Part shown: piece after piece, positions 1 to 8,466 of the stretch | Numbering within the stretch: position 1 is the first letter of the stretch | Layout: each line of letters opens with the position of its first letter | Assembly (NCBI RefSeq): GCF_007655005.1 | Contig: NZ_SZVW01000001.1 | Location: 62,001 to 126,000, forward strand | Length of the DNA: 64,000 nt | Source of the DNA: Streptomyces tibetensis | GTDB taxonomy: Bacteria; Actinomycetota; Actinomycetes; Streptomycetales; Streptomycetaceae | Direction of reading: 5' to 3' | The notes under the pieces: generated by a model | What the model was told of the DNA's origin: nothing | What the model saw: the letters and a program-made list of their open reading frames with translations, nothing else | Databases searched by the model: none | Program-made: the position numbers and the translations under genes

Positions 1-96
1 GGATCGGCCCTCCGGGCGATCGCCGGCAAGCTGGGCGGCCGTCAGCGCGGCCTGTCGGGCCTGTCGCTGGGGATCACCCCGAAGAACAAGTTCTGA
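1..96 (+). CDS. mrp: Mrp/ApbC-type iron-sulphur carrier ATPase, C-terminal end only
   Basis: Only the last 31 codons and the TGA are present; the gene enters from the left edge. The tail ending GLSLGITPKNKF is the one I associate with streptomycete Mrp/ApbC (NBP35-like) P-loop ATPases, which deliver Fe-S clusters to apoproteins in the cytoplasm. No P-loop is visible, so the call rests on the tail and on position: in M. tuberculosis mrp also lies a few genes beyond sigE-rseA-htrA-tatB. A strong hairpin follows the stop within ten bases. Confidence 0.55.
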   Translation, partial: GSALRAIAGKLGGRQRGLSGLSLGITPKNKF

Positions 97-102
97 TCGG
101 AC

Positions 103-130
103 GCCCCTGGGGGGACGCCCCCCCAGGGGC
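103..130 (+). terminator. Hairpin terminator after mrp
   Basis: A 12-bp perfect GC-only stem (arms at 103-114 and 119-130, four-base loop) begins seven bases after the mrp stop. There is no T-run, which is usual for streptomycete terminators. It lies between two convergent genes and may serve both. Confidence 0.6.
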
Positions 131-251
131 CCGGGGCTGTGTCGATTTGCGGCTCCACCGCGCGGGCGTGACGAGCCACAACGTGCCCGCCGCCGCCCGC
201 TGACAGGCCCCCTACGGCGATGGGGCGCCGAAAACCCGGCGCCCCGAGGAC

Positions 252-923
252 TCACGCGTACGCGGCGATGTCCTTCACCACGGCGAACCCGAGCCCGTAC
301 GCGCTCATGCCCCTGCCGTACGCCCCGACGTGAACCCCCGCCGAGGTGGACCCGGCGAGCACCCATCCGAACTCGGACTCCCGGTAGTGGAACGCCGTCG
401 GCACCCCGTCCACGGGCAGCGACAGCGTCGACCAGTCGGCCCCGTCCAGATCGTCCGCCAGCACCCAAGCCGTCTCGGTCTGCTGCTCCAGCCAGTCGTC
501 CCGCAGCGCGTGGTCCATCTGCCCGGGCCAGGTGAAGGACAGCAGTCCGACGCCCGCGAGCCACGCCGCGGAGGACACCGAGGTGGCCTCCAGCAACCCC
601 GTCCCGTCCGCCGTGCGCCGTGAGGGATTCGCCGCCACGGTCACGACGACCGCGAACTTCTCCTTGGCGTCCTGATCGCCCCCGGCCGCGTACTCGTTGC
701 GAATGGTGGGTTCGTCCCCGTGCCCGATCGACCCGTGTTCCACGGCCCCGTCGGACGTCGTACCCACCTGCATCAGCCGGCGCGGTCCCGTGAAGGCCTC
801 GTCGAGGCCGTACCACGGGAAGGGCGCACGCAGGTAGTCGTCGACCGTACGCCGGGCGAAGGGGGCCTGTTGTCCGCCCTCCGCGGCCGGCGTCTGCGCG
901 ACAGCCCGACTCGTCGTCTCCAT
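252..923 (-). CDS. Conserved hypothetical protein, 223 aa
   Basis: I do not recognise the family. The start METTSRAVAQ is chosen because GAGGAGG stands about ten bases upstream; a longer frame to 1088 would add 55 Arg-rich residues without a ribosome site. The protein has no signal peptide or transmembrane segment that I can see. It is a mixed alpha/beta-looking cytoplasmic sequence with a moderately hydrophobic middle (SAAWLAGVGLLSFTWPGQ) and aromatic residues spread along its length. It lies between tatB and mrp, where M. tuberculosis has unrelated small genes. It is followed by mrp in the opposite orientation, so it is probably its own transcription unit. Confidence 0.6.
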   Translation of the reverse strand: METTSRAVAQTPAAEGGQQAPFARRTVDDYLRAPFPWYGLDEAFTGPRRLMQVGTTSDGAVEHGSIGHGDEPTIRNEYAAGGDQDAKEKFAVVVTVAANPSRRTADGTGLLEATSVSSAAWLAGVGLLSFTWPGQMDHALRDDWLEQQTETAWVLADDLDGADWSTLSLPVDGVPTAFHYRESEFGWVLAGSTSAGVHVGAYGRGMSAYGLGFAVVKDIAAYA

Positions 924-1148
924 GTGCCCGACGCCTCCTCGCTCTAGTCGGACCGGTACGGCCCGCCCCCCTTCGGGCGTACTCGTCACGGTCCGCACAA
1001 CAACTCGGCAGCATAGCCACACCGCTGCGAGCAGCAGGGAAACCGCCCGGCGCGTGGGCCGCACGGGGGCCCCGTTCAGGCCGTACACAGCCCGACCGGA
1101 GTATGAAACGCGTCACGCACCCGGGGCGCACGCCCCTGGGCGTGTCCC

Positions 1149-1598
1149 TCAGGTGGCGTCCGCGTCGAAGGGCGGCCGGTCGTCCGGGTCGGGCGTCTCG
1201 GGCTTCTTCGTCATGTCGATGCGGCCACCGGACGAACCGGCAGAGCCGGCGGACGAAGCGGAGGAGGTGTCGGAGTCACGGCTGTGGACGGCGTCGGTGA
1301 CCTCGGCCATCTCCTTCTTCAGGTCGAAGCCGTTGCGGATCTCCTTGAGCCCCAGGTCCTCGTTGTCCAGCTGCTTGCGGATGAACGTCTTGGGGTTGAG
1401 GTCCTCGAACTCGAAGTCCTTGAACTCCGGGCCGAGTTCCTCCCGGATGTCGTTCTTGGCGCTCTCCGAGAACTCACGGATCTTCCGGATCGTGCGCGTC
1501 ACGTCCTGGATGACCTTGGGGAGCTTGTCCGGACCGAAGACGAGCACGGCAAGGACGATGAGCGTCACCAGCTCGAGTGGTCCTATGTCATTGAACAC
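1149..1598 (-). CDS. tatB: Sec-independent protein translocase subunit TatB
   Basis: TatB is the twin-arginine translocase receptor subunit that, with TatC, binds folded precursor proteins at the membrane. Residues 1-22 form the typical short N-terminal membrane helix with the conserved Glu9 (GPLELV) and the FGPDKLP hinge at about 21-27. An amphipathic helix follows (about 30-60), then a charged, disordered tail rich in Ser, Gly and Asp. The length of 149 aa is usual. It is downstream of htrA in the same direction (219-bp gap), as in the sigE-rseA-htrA-tatB block of M. tuberculosis. Confidence 0.93.
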   Translation of the reverse strand: MFNDIGPLELVTLIVLAVLVFGPDKLPKVIQDVTRTIRKIREFSESAKNDIREELGPEFKDFEFEDLNPKTFIRKQLDNEDLGLKEIRNGFDLKKEMAEVTDAVHSRDSDTSSASSAGSAGSSGGRIDMTKKPETPDPDDRPPFDADAT

Positions 1599-1817
1599 CT
1601 GAAGCTCCTAAAGCGATGTCCTCGGTCCTCGGCCCTCGTGGTCGGTGCGGGTCTTGCCGTGGTCCGGGCCGGACCCACGGTACCCGCCGATCCCGTCCGA
1701 CCGGTACTGTCCCGGGACCTCCGAGTGCGGGAGGTGTGAGCGCTTTCCCGATTGTTTGCCTTGTCGGTCCGTTGTGAGGCCTGATGAGACGCCCTCCCGG
1801 GGCCAGGACCTCATGTC

Positions 1818-4076
1818 TCAGCCATCCGACGACCCGAGGACGAGCGAGACCTTGCGCTCCTTGCCGCCGCGCTCGACGGTCAGCTCCAGCCGGTCGCCGG
1901 GGCGATGGGCCCGGGTCTTCACGATCAGTTCCTCGCCGGAGTGCACCCGTGCGCCGTCGACCTCCGTGATGACGTCGCCCGACCTGATCCCTGCCTTGGC
2001 GCCCGGGCCGCCCGCGGTGACGGGCGGCCCGCCCTCGCTGCCCTCGGCGGCGACGCGGGCGCCGTCGCCCGTGTAGTCCATGTCCAGGGTGATGCCGATG
2101 ACCGGGTGGGTGGCCTTCCCGGTGTTGATCAGCTCTTCGGCGACGCGTTTGCCCTGGTTGATGGGTATGGCGAAGCCGAGGCCTATCGAACCCGACCGGG
2201 CGCTGTCCTGCGTGGAACCGCTGTCCGCCGAGCGGATGGCCGAGTTGATGCCGATGACCCGGGCCCGGGCGTCCAGCAGGGGCCCGCCGGAGTTGCCCGG
2301 GTTGATGGGCGCGTCGGTCTGCAGCGCGTCGACGTAGGACACGTCGCTGCCGTCGCCCTTCTGGCCGCCGGCCGTGATGGGCCGCTGCGTGGCGCTGATG
2401 ATGCCGGAGGTGACCGTGCCGGCCAGGTCGAAGGGGGCACCGATGGCCACGACCGGATCCCCGACCTGCACGTTGTCCGAGTTGCCCAGCGGCAGGGGGG
2501 TGAGTCCGCCGACGCCCTTGACCTTCACGACGGCGAGGTCGTAGCCGCTGTCCCGGCCGACGACCTCGGCCTTCGCGGTCTGCCCTCCGTTGAACGTCAC
2601 GGTGATCTCGCCGCCGGATCCGGCGGGCTGCACGACGTGGTTGTTGGTGAGGATGTGCCCGCGGGTGTCGAGCACGAAGCCGGTGCCCGTGCCCTGCTCG
2701 CCGACGCCGCTGACATGCAGGGTGACCACGCTGGGCAGGGCCCGTCCGGCGATCCCGGCCACGCTGTCCGCGTCCCGCGCGGATGCCTCCTTCCCGGCCT
2801 GCGGCAGCTCGACGGTCCCGACGCCCCCGTTGCGCTCCAGATACGTCCCTACGACGCCGCCGAAGCCCCCGGAAACGAGCGCGAGCAGTACGGCACCGAG
2901 CACGAGGGACTTCCTGCCCCGCCTGCGCCGCTGCTGCGTGCTGAGCACGGCGGCGCCGCTCTGCTGGAAGGGCCCCTGTCCCCCGGCTGCACCGGGGGCC
3001 GCCCAGGGGTCGTAGCGCTGCCAGGGGTCGGGGGCGGGGGCGGGGGCTGGAGCACCTGCGTGGACCGGCACGGGCGCGGGGTCGCCGGGCGCACCAGGGG
3101 CACCGGGGACGCCGGGGTGCGGCATCTCGGCCGACGAGTGAGCGGAGGGCGCTGCATGGCCGTGGGCCGAAGCAGACGGTGTGCCGTGCGGCTCGGGCGG
3201 CGACGACACGGCCGCGGTGCCCGGCACGGCCGGCTGGCCCGGGGAGGGCGCTGCATGGCCGGTGGCCGAAGCAGACGGTGTGCCGTGCGGCTCGGGCGGC
3301 GACGACACGGCCGCGGTGCCCGGCACGGCCGGCTGCCCCGGGGAGGGCGCTGCATGGCCGGTTGTCGAAGCGGACGGTGTGCCGTGCGGCTCGGGCGGCG
3401 GCGACACGGCCGCGGTGCCCGGCACGGCCGGCTGGCCCGGGGAGGGCGCTGCATGGCCGGTGGCCGAAGCAGACGGTGTGCCGTGCGGCTCGGGCGGCGA
3501 CGACACGGCCGCGGTGCCCGGCACGGCCGGCTGGCCCGGGGAGGGCGCTGCATGGCCGGGGGCCGAAGCAGACGGTGTGCCGTGCGGCTCGGGCGGCGAC
3601 GACACGGCCGCGGTGCCCGGCACGGTCGGCTGCCCCGGTGTCGCCACGCCCTGCGCGGGGATCGTCGCCGGGTGCTGGACGGGCGGCGCGGGCGCCCAGG
3701 GACCGGGTTCGCCGTAGGGCGGGGTGCTGTAAGGGTCGGGGTCGTGCAGCGGCCGGGGAGCATCCTGCACCGGCCCGGCAACGCCGGCCTCCGCCGTCCC
3801 GGGCTCCGACGCCGTCGCCTTTGCGGCGCTCTCGGCCGGAACCGCTTCGGGGCGCCTCAACTCGTAGTCGCCGTCCGTGTCGTGCCGAGGCGCGGGCTGG
3901 GGCAGCTCGAAGTCACCGTCGGGGCCGGTCGATGCCTGGGCGGTCTCGGGCCCGTGCACACCGCTCCCGCCCGAGTCTTCCGCCGTGACCTGGTCCGTTC
4001 CGTCCGGCTCCCCCGCATGGTCCTGCGGCCGTGGACGGCTCCACCACTTCGCTTTCGTGGGCTTCCCCTCGTTCAT
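1818..4076 (-). CDS. htrA: HtrA/DegP-type S1C serine protease with PDZ domain and repeat-rich N-terminal arm
   Basis: An envelope-quality-control protease, about 752 aa. The start MNEGKPTKAKWW has GGGGAG just upstream. Order: a long cytoplasmic Pro/Ala/Gly-rich arm (1 to about 385) containing five near-identical 33-residue repeats at 148-312; a basic RRRRGRK stop and one membrane helix (about 400-425); a trypsin-like protease domain with catalytic His (TNNHVV, about 480), Asp (SGYDLAVVKV, about 512) and Ser (GNSGGP, about 595); and a C-terminal PDZ domain (GSEGG...GIRSGDVITEVDG). The protease domain faces outwards. Position after sigE and the anti-sigma gene fits SigE-controlled stress response. 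A weak ECF-like motif (GAAC-N16-GTT, 4165-4187) lies upstream. The repeats are the unusual part. Confidence 0.93.
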   Translation of the reverse strand: MNEGKPTKAKWWSRPRPQDHAGEPDGTDQVTAEDSGGSGVHGPETAQASTGPDGDFELPQPAPRHDTDGDYELRRPEAVPAESAAKATASEPGTAEAGVAGPVQDAPRPLHDPDPYSTPPYGEPGPWAPAPPVQHPATIPAQGVATPGQPTVPGTAAVSSPPEPHGTPSASAPGHAAPSPGQPAVPGTAAVSSPPEPHGTPSASATGHAAPSPGQPAVPGTAAVSPPPEPHGTPSASTTGHAAPSPGQPAVPGTAAVSSPPEPHGTPSASATGHAAPSPGQPAVPGTAAVSSPPEPHGTPSASAHGHAAPSAHSSAEMPHPGVPGAPGAPGDPAPVPVHAGAPAPAPAPDPWQRYDPWAAPGAAGGQGPFQQSGAAVLSTQQRRRRGRKSLVLGAVLLALVSGGFGGVVGTYLERNGGVGTVELPQAGKEASARDADSVAGIAGRALPSVVTLHVSGVGEQGTGTGFVLDTRGHILTNNHVVQPAGSGGEITVTFNGGQTAKAEVVGRDSGYDLAVVKVKGVGGLTPLPLGNSDNVQVGDPVVAIGAPFDLAGTVTSGIISATQRPITAGGQKGDGSDVSYVDALQTDAPINPGNSGGPLLDARARVIGINSAIRSADSGSTQDSARSGSIGLGFAIPINQGKRVAEELINTGKATHPVIGITLDMDYTGDGARVAAEGSEGGPPVTAGGPGAKAGIRSGDVITEVDGARVHSGEELIVKTRAHRPGDRLELTVERGGKERKVSLVLGSSDG
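3141..3635 (-). repeat. Five tandem 99-bp repeats inside htrA
   Basis: Five units of exactly 99 bp, in frame, encode a 33-residue Pro/Ala/Ser/His-rich repeat with the core PPEPHGTPSAS. Successive copies differ at only a few bases, so copy number is probably unstable or was recently amplified. They lie in the cytoplasmic arm before the membrane helix. Confidence 0.93.
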
Positions 4077-4210
4077 GCTCTCCCCACAGCCGCGGCACGG
4101 CTCGTCGCGATGGCCGCAGTTCCTACTCGAACCGGCGCCCGGCCACACCTCGGCCGCGGGCGACAACCCCCGGATTCAATCAGGTTCGCGGGCCGATGCG
4201 CAGAGGCCGG

Positions 4211-5254
4211 TCAGTGAGCCGTGCGCGAGGAAGCGGGGGACGAAGGGGAGGAGGTCGGGTCCGCGAGGGGCACGGCGAACAGCGGGGCCGTGATCTCGGG
4301 GACCGCGGACCACGAGGTCAGGGCGGCGGGAGTGGCCGCTTCGAGCGGACGTATCAACGGGGACATGACGGCGGCTCCGGCCACCACCGGGGCGGTCAGC
4401 GCGTGGAACGCGTGGTGCCGGGCGGCGGACGGCACTCCGGGCAGCAGCGGGGCCGAGACCTCGGTCGGGGCGACCGGGGCGCGGCCGAGCATGCTCTCGC
4501 CGTGCACCTGCCCGAGCTGCGGCGCCGACCGGCGGCGCTGGGACTCGGGCGTCGTCGCGGCGCCGGTGCCCTGGGAGCGCATCGGTGTGACGTTGCTCCC
4601 CGTGCCCTGGCCACCTCGGGCCTCGGCATCGACCGGTGTGCCGGTGGTGACGCCGCCCAGCGCGATCGCCGCCAGGGACACGGCACCGGCCGCCACGAAC
4701 GCGAATCGCAGCCGCGAGGACGACCGGTCGCCGTCGTGCCGGCCCACGTCGTGAATGCGGAAGCCCCTCTCCGGGGGCAGGCCCCGGTGGCCGGGCAGCG
4801 GGCCGCCGGTGTCGGAGGGAAGGCCAGGGGTTCCGCCCGGGGACGCGGGCACCACGGGCAGGTGCGACCGGGACGGGGCGTACCCGAACTCGAACCGCTC
4901 GCCGCGCTTCACACCGAAGGCCCCGGACGATCCGAACCGTCCGGACAGTCCTCCGGGCAGCCCTGCCCCGCCCGGCGGCGTGATCTCACCGTCCGGGCCG
5001 CCGCCCGCGGGTAGTCCCTGCAGGCGGGCCAGGAAACTCTCGGAGGGGGGCGGCGGGGCCGCCTCCGCGAAGACGTTCTTCAGCCGGCGCTGGGCGTCCA
5101 CCTCCGCCTTGCACTTCGGGCAGGTGGCCACGTGCGCCAGTACGCGCTCGCGCGCGTCATGACCGAGCTCTCCGTCCACCAGGGCGGAGAGTCGGTCTCC
5201 CAGATGCTGCTCTGCGAGGTGACCCTCGGAGGCTTTCGGCCGAGATCCGCTCAC
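4211..5254 (-). CDS. rseA: Zinc-binding membrane anti-sigma factor (RseA-like)
   Basis: A 347-aa partner of the adjacent ECF sigma factor. It starts with GTG overlapping the sigma-factor TGA (GTGA), behind a very strong GGAGGAGGGGG site, so the two are translationally coupled. The N-terminal ZAS domain shows the HX3CX2C motif (His41, Cys45, Cys48 in HVATCPKC). A long Gly/Pro-rich linker leads to one membrane helix at about 183-203 ([18 protein letters not shown]) and an extracytoplasmic Ala/Ser/Pro-rich tail. The family binds and silences its sigma factor and releases it on envelope stress. Gene order matches M. tuberculosis sigE-rseA-htrA. Confidence 0.88.
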   Translation of the reverse strand: MSGSRPKASEGHLAEQHLGDRLSALVDGELGHDARERVLAHVATCPKCKAEVDAQRRLKNVFAEAAPPPPSESFLARLQGLPAGGGPDGEITPPGGAGLPGGLSGRFGSSGAFGVKRGERFEFGYAPSRSHLPVVPASPGGTPGLPSDTGGPLPGHRGLPPERGFRIHDVGRHDGDRSSSRLRFAFVAAGAVSLAAIALGGVTTGTPVDAEARGGQGTGSNVTPMRSQGTGAATTPESQRRRSAPQLGQVHGESMLGRAPVAPTEVSAPLLPGVPSAARHHAFHALTAPVVAGAAVMSPLIRPLEAATPAALTSWSAVPEITAPLFAVPLADPTSSPSSPASSRTAH

Positions 5255-6024
5255 GCGCTCGCGCCCCCTCCTCCCAGGGCGGGAACACGGGGCACGAAGG
5301 AGCGGCGCTCGGCGCGTGCCTCCGGGGAGCGGTGCGCGAGAGCCTTGCGCAGCTGGGAGCGTCCGCGGTGGATCCGGGAGCGGACCGTGCCGAGCTTGAC
5401 GCCGAGGGTCGCCGCGATCTCCTCGTACGACAGTCCTTCGATGTCGCACAGGACGACCGCGGCGCGGAACTCGGGGGCGAGGGTGTCGAGGGCCTGCTGG
5501 ACGTCCGCGTCGAAGTGCGCGTCGTTGAAGATCTGCTGCGGCGTGGGCTCCTTGCTGGGCAGGCGCTCGGCCGCGTCCTCGCCGAGCGCGTCGAAGCGGA
5601 TGCGCTGCTTGCGGCGGACCATGTCCAGGAAGAGGTTCGTGGTGATGCGGTGCAGCCAGCCCTCGAAGGTGCCCGGCGTGTAGGTCGACAGGGAGCGGAA
5701 GACACGGACGAAGACCTCCTGCGTGAGGTCCTCCGCGTCGTGCTGGTTGCCGGTCAGACGGTAGGCGAGCCGGTAGACCCGGCCGCTGTGCGTGCTGACG
5801 ATCTCCTCCCACGTGGGCGGAGTCCACGCCTGCCCGTCCGCGTCGGTGGTGAAGGTCGCGGTCTGGGCGAAGTCAGCGGCGTGACTGTGGTCAGCAGCGG
5901 TGTCGTTCACAGATGTCGGCCTGCCAGCCGGTCCGAGGAAGCGCCGGAGCACTCCTCCGCGAACCACAGCCGCAGCCGCACCTCCCCTGTCAGCTCTGGT
6001 GGTGTCCAGTGGAGCCCCTACCAT
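5251..6024 (-). CDS. sigE: ECF RNA polymerase sigma factor, SigE type of M. tuberculosis
   Basis: A group IV sigma factor of 257 aa. The chosen ATG ([10 protein letters not shown]) has GAGGTGG next to it; the frame runs further upstream without better support. Sigma region 2 lies at about 72-141 ([21 protein letters not shown]) and region 4 at about 174-228, with the helix-turn-helix [20 protein letters not shown]. The first about 70 residues are an Ala/Gly-rich extension. It is coupled to its anti-sigma gene and followed by htrA and tatB. An ECF-type promoter upstream suggests autoregulation. The symbol follows M. tuberculosis usage; S. coelicolor sigE is a different gene. Confidence 0.9.
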   Translation of the reverse strand: MVGAPLDTTRADRGGAAAAVVRGGVLRRFLGPAGRPTSVNDTAADHSHAADFAQTATFTTDADGQAWTPPTWEEIVSTHSGRVYRLAYRLTGNQHDAEDLTQEVFVRVFRSLSTYTPGTFEGWLHRITTNLFLDMVRRKQRIRFDALGEDAAERLPSKEPTPQQIFNDAHFDADVQQALDTLAPEFRAAVVLCDIEGLSYEEIAATLGVKLGTVRSRIHRGRSQLRKALAHRSPEARAERRSFVPRVPALGGGGASA

Positions 6025-6174
6025 AGCCACCTCGCCCGTTAGGACCGGATAAGTGGTTTTACGAGAATTTGATCTGGGCTGATACGCCTCGTACTCGTGC
6101 GTCAGCCTCGGCTCAACGTCCTGATCCACAGCCCGTCCCCCCGTCCCGGCCCACGCCGCTCGCTCATCCCTTTA

Positions 6175-6201
6175 AACGACCGGTCCCATCTGCGGGTTCC
6201 C
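6175..6201 (-). promoter_or_regulatory. Putative ECF-type promoter of sigE
   Basis: On the minus strand GGGAAC (6196-6201), 17 bases, then CGTT (6175-6178). This matches the general ECF pattern GGGAAY-N16/17-cGTT reported for actinobacterial SigE/SigH-like factors. It would give a leader of roughly 140 bases before the sigE start, consistent with autoregulation. Confidence 0.5.
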
Positions 6202-6253
6202 GTGCCCAACGGATACAGTCACGCCCAGGCATTCACGGGGACAGGAGAGGGTC

Positions 6254-6886
6254 ATTACCGGCAACCGGCAGACGAGCTGGGCGTTCGCCGACGCCTATGT
6301 CGCCGAGGACGAAACGCTGCAGTGGGCCCGGGACCGGGCCCGCGAGGCAGGGTTGCGCTCGGTGACGCCCGGCACGGGCGCTGCGCTGCGGTTGCTGGCC
6401 GCGTCGGTCGACGCGAAGGCCGTGGCGGAGATCGGGACCGGCTGCGGTGTCTCCGGGATCCACCTCCTGCACGGTATGCGGCCGGACGGTGTTCTGACGA
6501 CCGTGGACCCCGAGCCGGAGCACCAGCAGTTCGCCCGTCAGGCCTTCCGCGCCTCCGGCTTCGCCAGCAACAGGGCCCGCTTCATCCCGGGCCGCGCCCT
6601 GGACGTGCTGCCCCGCCTCGCGGACGCCGGTTACGACCTGGTCTTCTGCGACGGTGATCGCCTGGAGGTCATGGACTACCTCGCCGAATCGTTGCGCCTG
6701 CTGCGCACCGGCGGGCTGGTCGTCTTCGAGGGCGCCTTCGCGAACGGCCGGACGGTGGACTCCGGTCCGCAGCCCACGGAGGTGCTGCGGCTGCGGGAGC
6801 TGCTGCGCGCCGTGCGCGAGAGCCAGGAGCTGGTGCCGTCACTGCTGCCGGTGGGCGACGGGCTGCTGTGCGCGGTGAAACGCTAG
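6254..6886 (+). CDS. O-methyltransferase, SAM-dependent (class I)
   Basis: A 210-aa Rossmann-fold methyltransferase of the O-methyltransferase 3 (caffeoyl-CoA OMT-like) family. Motif I is AEIGTGCGVSGIHL, followed by the acidic end of strand 2 (TTVDPEP) and the YDLVFCDGD metal/substrate region. The first ordinary start codon in frame (TTG at 6353) would remove the first 33 residues (ITGNRQTSWAFADAYVAEDE and following), which look like normal coding sequence. AGGAG (6243-6247) stands six bases before an ATT codon at 6254, so I place the start there tentatively. It is transcribed away from sigE, as the Rv1220c-like methyltransferase is in M. tuberculosis. Substrate unknown. Confidence 0.82.
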   Translation: MTGNRQTSWAFADAYVAEDETLQWARDRAREAGLRSVTPGTGAALRLLAASVDAKAVAEIGTGCGVSGIHLLHGMRPDGVLTTVDPEPEHQQFARQAFRASGFASNRARFIPGRALDVLPRLADAGYDLVFCDGDRLEVMDYLAESLRLLRTGGLVVFEGAFANGRTVDSGPQPTEVLRLRELLRAVRESQELVPSLLPVGDGLLCAVKR

Positions 6887-6950
6887 CCGGGTCGCGCGTT
6901 ATCCAAGCGGGAGACGGGGCAGGCGAGTGTCGTCGGTGAGAAAAACAGCC

Positions 6951-6977
6951 GCCCCGGCACCGAGATGATGCCGGGGC
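6951..6977 (-). terminator. Terminator between the methyltransferase and DUF3117 genes
   Basis: A 9-bp perfect stem (gccccggca / tgccggggc) with a nine-base loop. Read on the minus strand it is followed closely by a TTTTT run, giving a classical intrinsic terminator for the DUF3117 gene; it can also serve the convergent methyltransferase. Confidence 0.75.
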
Positions 6978-7004
6978 AACTGAAAGGGTATGGTCGCTTG
7001 CGCC

Positions 7005-7172
7005 TCAGCCGACGACCTTCTTGAGGGCGTCGCCCAGCGCGTCGGCCTCGTCAGGGGTCAGCTCGACGACGAGCCGACCGCCGCCTTCGAGCGGAACGCG
7101 CATGACGATGCCCCGCCCCTCCTTGGTCACCTCGAGCGGGCCATCACCCGTTCGCGGCTTCATGGCCGCCAT
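7005..7172 (-). CDS. Small conserved protein, DUF3117 family (55 aa)
   Basis: The sequence MAAMKPRTGDGPLEVTKEGR then IVMRVPLEGGGRLVVEL and TPDEADALGDALKKVVG is the complete DUF3117 fold, an actinobacterial family (M. tuberculosis Rv1211 type) of unknown function. The start is set by AGGAAGGGG a few bases upstream; a longer frame to 7304 has no support. It is a small soluble beta-plus-helix protein without cysteines. It forms a single-gene unit with its own terminator. Confidence 0.9.
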   Translation of the reverse strand: MAAMKPRTGDGPLEVTKEGRGIVMRVPLEGGGRLVVELTPDEADALGDALKKVVG

Positions 7173-7557
7173 GCTCGTTCCCCTTCCTGAAACCCAGCTC
7201 ATCGTCAAAGCCGACGGCCCCTGAGAAGGGCACACGTGCGGCCCTTGTGGCAGGACACGCGTCACCGGCATCGAACACATTGCTTCCAAGCCATTATCCC
7301 GCATCTCAGGACCCGATGACCAACATCAGTCGGCATCGCTTGGGCAACGCACGCGAGCAAAACCACTCAATTCGGCGATGAGGCTGCGATACTCCGCCAC
7401 CGCACACACTTCCGCCGAACCAATCCGGACGAGAATTGTTTGACGCAGGTCACACGTCCGGTCCGGTTCCCGGCCCGCGATCTCCGTCATGCTGTCCTGC
7501 ATACCCGGGGCGTACCGGCCGGTACGTCCCCGTTCCGCGACCCGGAGGGGATACGCC
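7173..7557 (+). other. Intergenic region between divergent genes
   Basis: This 385-bp stretch separates the DUF3117 gene (left) and the crotonase gene (right). It should hold both promoters. Its middle is less GC-rich than the flanks. I see a plausible housekeeping-type promoter for DUF3117 (listed separately) but no convincing one for the crotonase. Short frames here have poor codon bias. Confidence 0.6.
7293..7323 (-). promoter_or_regulatory. Possible vegetative promoter of the DUF3117 gene
   Basis: On the minus strand TTGGTC, 19 bases, GATAAT. The spacing is one base long for the standard consensus, so the call is tentative. It would give a leader of about 115 bases. Confidence 0.3.
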
Positions 7558-8361
7558 ATGGCCGACACCGTGCTCTACGAGGTGAGCGACGGACTCGCGA
7601 CGATCACGCTGAACCGCCCGGAGGCGATGAACGCGCTGAACGTGGAGACCAAGGTCGCCCTGCGGGAGGCGGTCGAGTCGGCGGCGCGCGACGGGGCCGT
7701 GCGGGCGGTGCTGCTGACGGCCGCCGGGGACCGGGCGTTCTGCGTCGGGCAGGACCTCAAGGAGCACATCGGGCTGCTGGTCCAGGACCGGGAGACCGGC
7801 TCGGGGCAGACCATGAACACGGTCCGGGAACACTACAACCCGATCGTGCGGGCGCTGGCGGGGGCGGCGAAGCCGGTCGTCGCCGCCGTGAACGGGGTGG
7901 CGGCCGGGGCGGGCTTCGGCTTCGCGCTCGCCGCGGACTACCGGATCGTGGCGGATACGGCGGCGTTCAACACCTCGTTCGCCGGGGTGGCGCTGACCGC
8001 CGACTCGGGGATCTCCTGGACGCTGCCGCGGGTGATCGGCCCGGGCCGCGCCGCCGATCTGCTGCTCTTCCCGCGGAGCATCGGCGCGCAGGAGGCGTAC
8101 GAGCTGGGCATCGCCAACCGGCTGGTGCCGTCCGCCGAGCTGCGCGCGGAGGCCGAGAAGGTGGCGCGGGCGCTGGCCGAGGGTCCGACGGTGGCGTACG
8201 CGGCTCTGAAGGAGTCGGTGGCGTACGGGCTGACGCACTCCCTGGAGGAGGCCCTGGAGAAGGAGGACGAGCTCCAGACCCGGGCCGGCTCCTCCGAGGA
8301 TCACGCGATCGCGGTCCAGGCCTTCGTCAACAAGGAGAAGCCGAAGTATCTGGGCCGCTGA
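7558..8361 (+). CDS. Enoyl-CoA hydratase/isomerase family protein, PaaG-like
   Basis: A 267-aa crotonase-fold enzyme. The start MADTVLYEV has GGAGGGG upstream. The CoA-binding/oxyanion-hole signature is seen at DRAFCVGQDLKEH and NGVAAGAGFGFALAAD. At the second catalytic site it has LTADSGISWTLPRVIG: an Asp/Ser-Gly arrangement as in PaaG-type isomerases, not the Glu of classic hydratases. It therefore more likely isomerises or rearranges an acyl-CoA than hydrates one. It stands alone, with no other beta-oxidation or phenylacetate genes nearby, so the substrate cannot be named. Confidence 0.87.
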   Translation: MADTVLYEVSDGLATITLNRPEAMNALNVETKVALREAVESAARDGAVRAVLLTAAGDRAFCVGQDLKEHIGLLVQDRETGSGQTMNTVREHYNPIVRALAGAAKPVVAAVNGVAAGAGFGFALAADYRIVADTAAFNTSFAGVALTADSGISWTLPRVIGPGRAADLLLFPRSIGAQEAYELGIANRLVPSAELRAEAEKVARALAEGPTVAYAALKESVAYGLTHSLEEALEKEDELQTRAGSSEDHAIAVQAFVNKEKPKYLGR

Positions 8362-8373
8362 GTTCGGGGCGGT

Positions 8374-8395
8374 CCCGCCGTGGGGGCACCGCGGG
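8374..8395 (+). terminator. Hairpin with T-run after the crotonase gene
   Basis: Arms cccgc/gcggg with an inner gtg/cac pairing and a gggg loop, followed directly by TTTT. Located 13 bases past the crotonase stop. Confidence 0.55.
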
Positions 8396-8443
8396 TTTTG
8401 TGTGATGGATCGCGCCCCCGCGGCGGAGCCGCACATCGACTCA

Positions 8444-8466
8444 GCCCCGCGCCCCTTACGGGGCGC
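8444..8466. repeat. Copy of a Streptomyces intergenic hairpin element
   Basis: The motif CCCCGCGCCCCTTACGGGGC forms a stem-loop (gcgcccc, ttac, ggggcgc). It belongs to the same family as the element at 18047-18077. From memory, elements of this type recur at 3' ends of genes across Streptomyces genomes. This copy overlaps the stop codon of tag. Confidence 0.5.

Noticed and set aside
4165-4187. ECF-like promoter GAAC-N16-GTT before htrA
   Set aside because: It lacks the leading GG of the consensus, and similar matches are expected by chance; mentioned only under htrA.
1905-4217. Long open frame opposite htrA on the plus strand (770 codons)
   Set aside because: It mirrors htrA codon by codon; its Arg/Gly-rich product and missing ribosome site mark it as a shadow caused by high GC.
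7326-7568. 80-codon minus-strand frame in the DUF3117-crotonase gap
   Set aside because: Poor third-position GC, no ribosome site, and it overlaps the crotonase start region.
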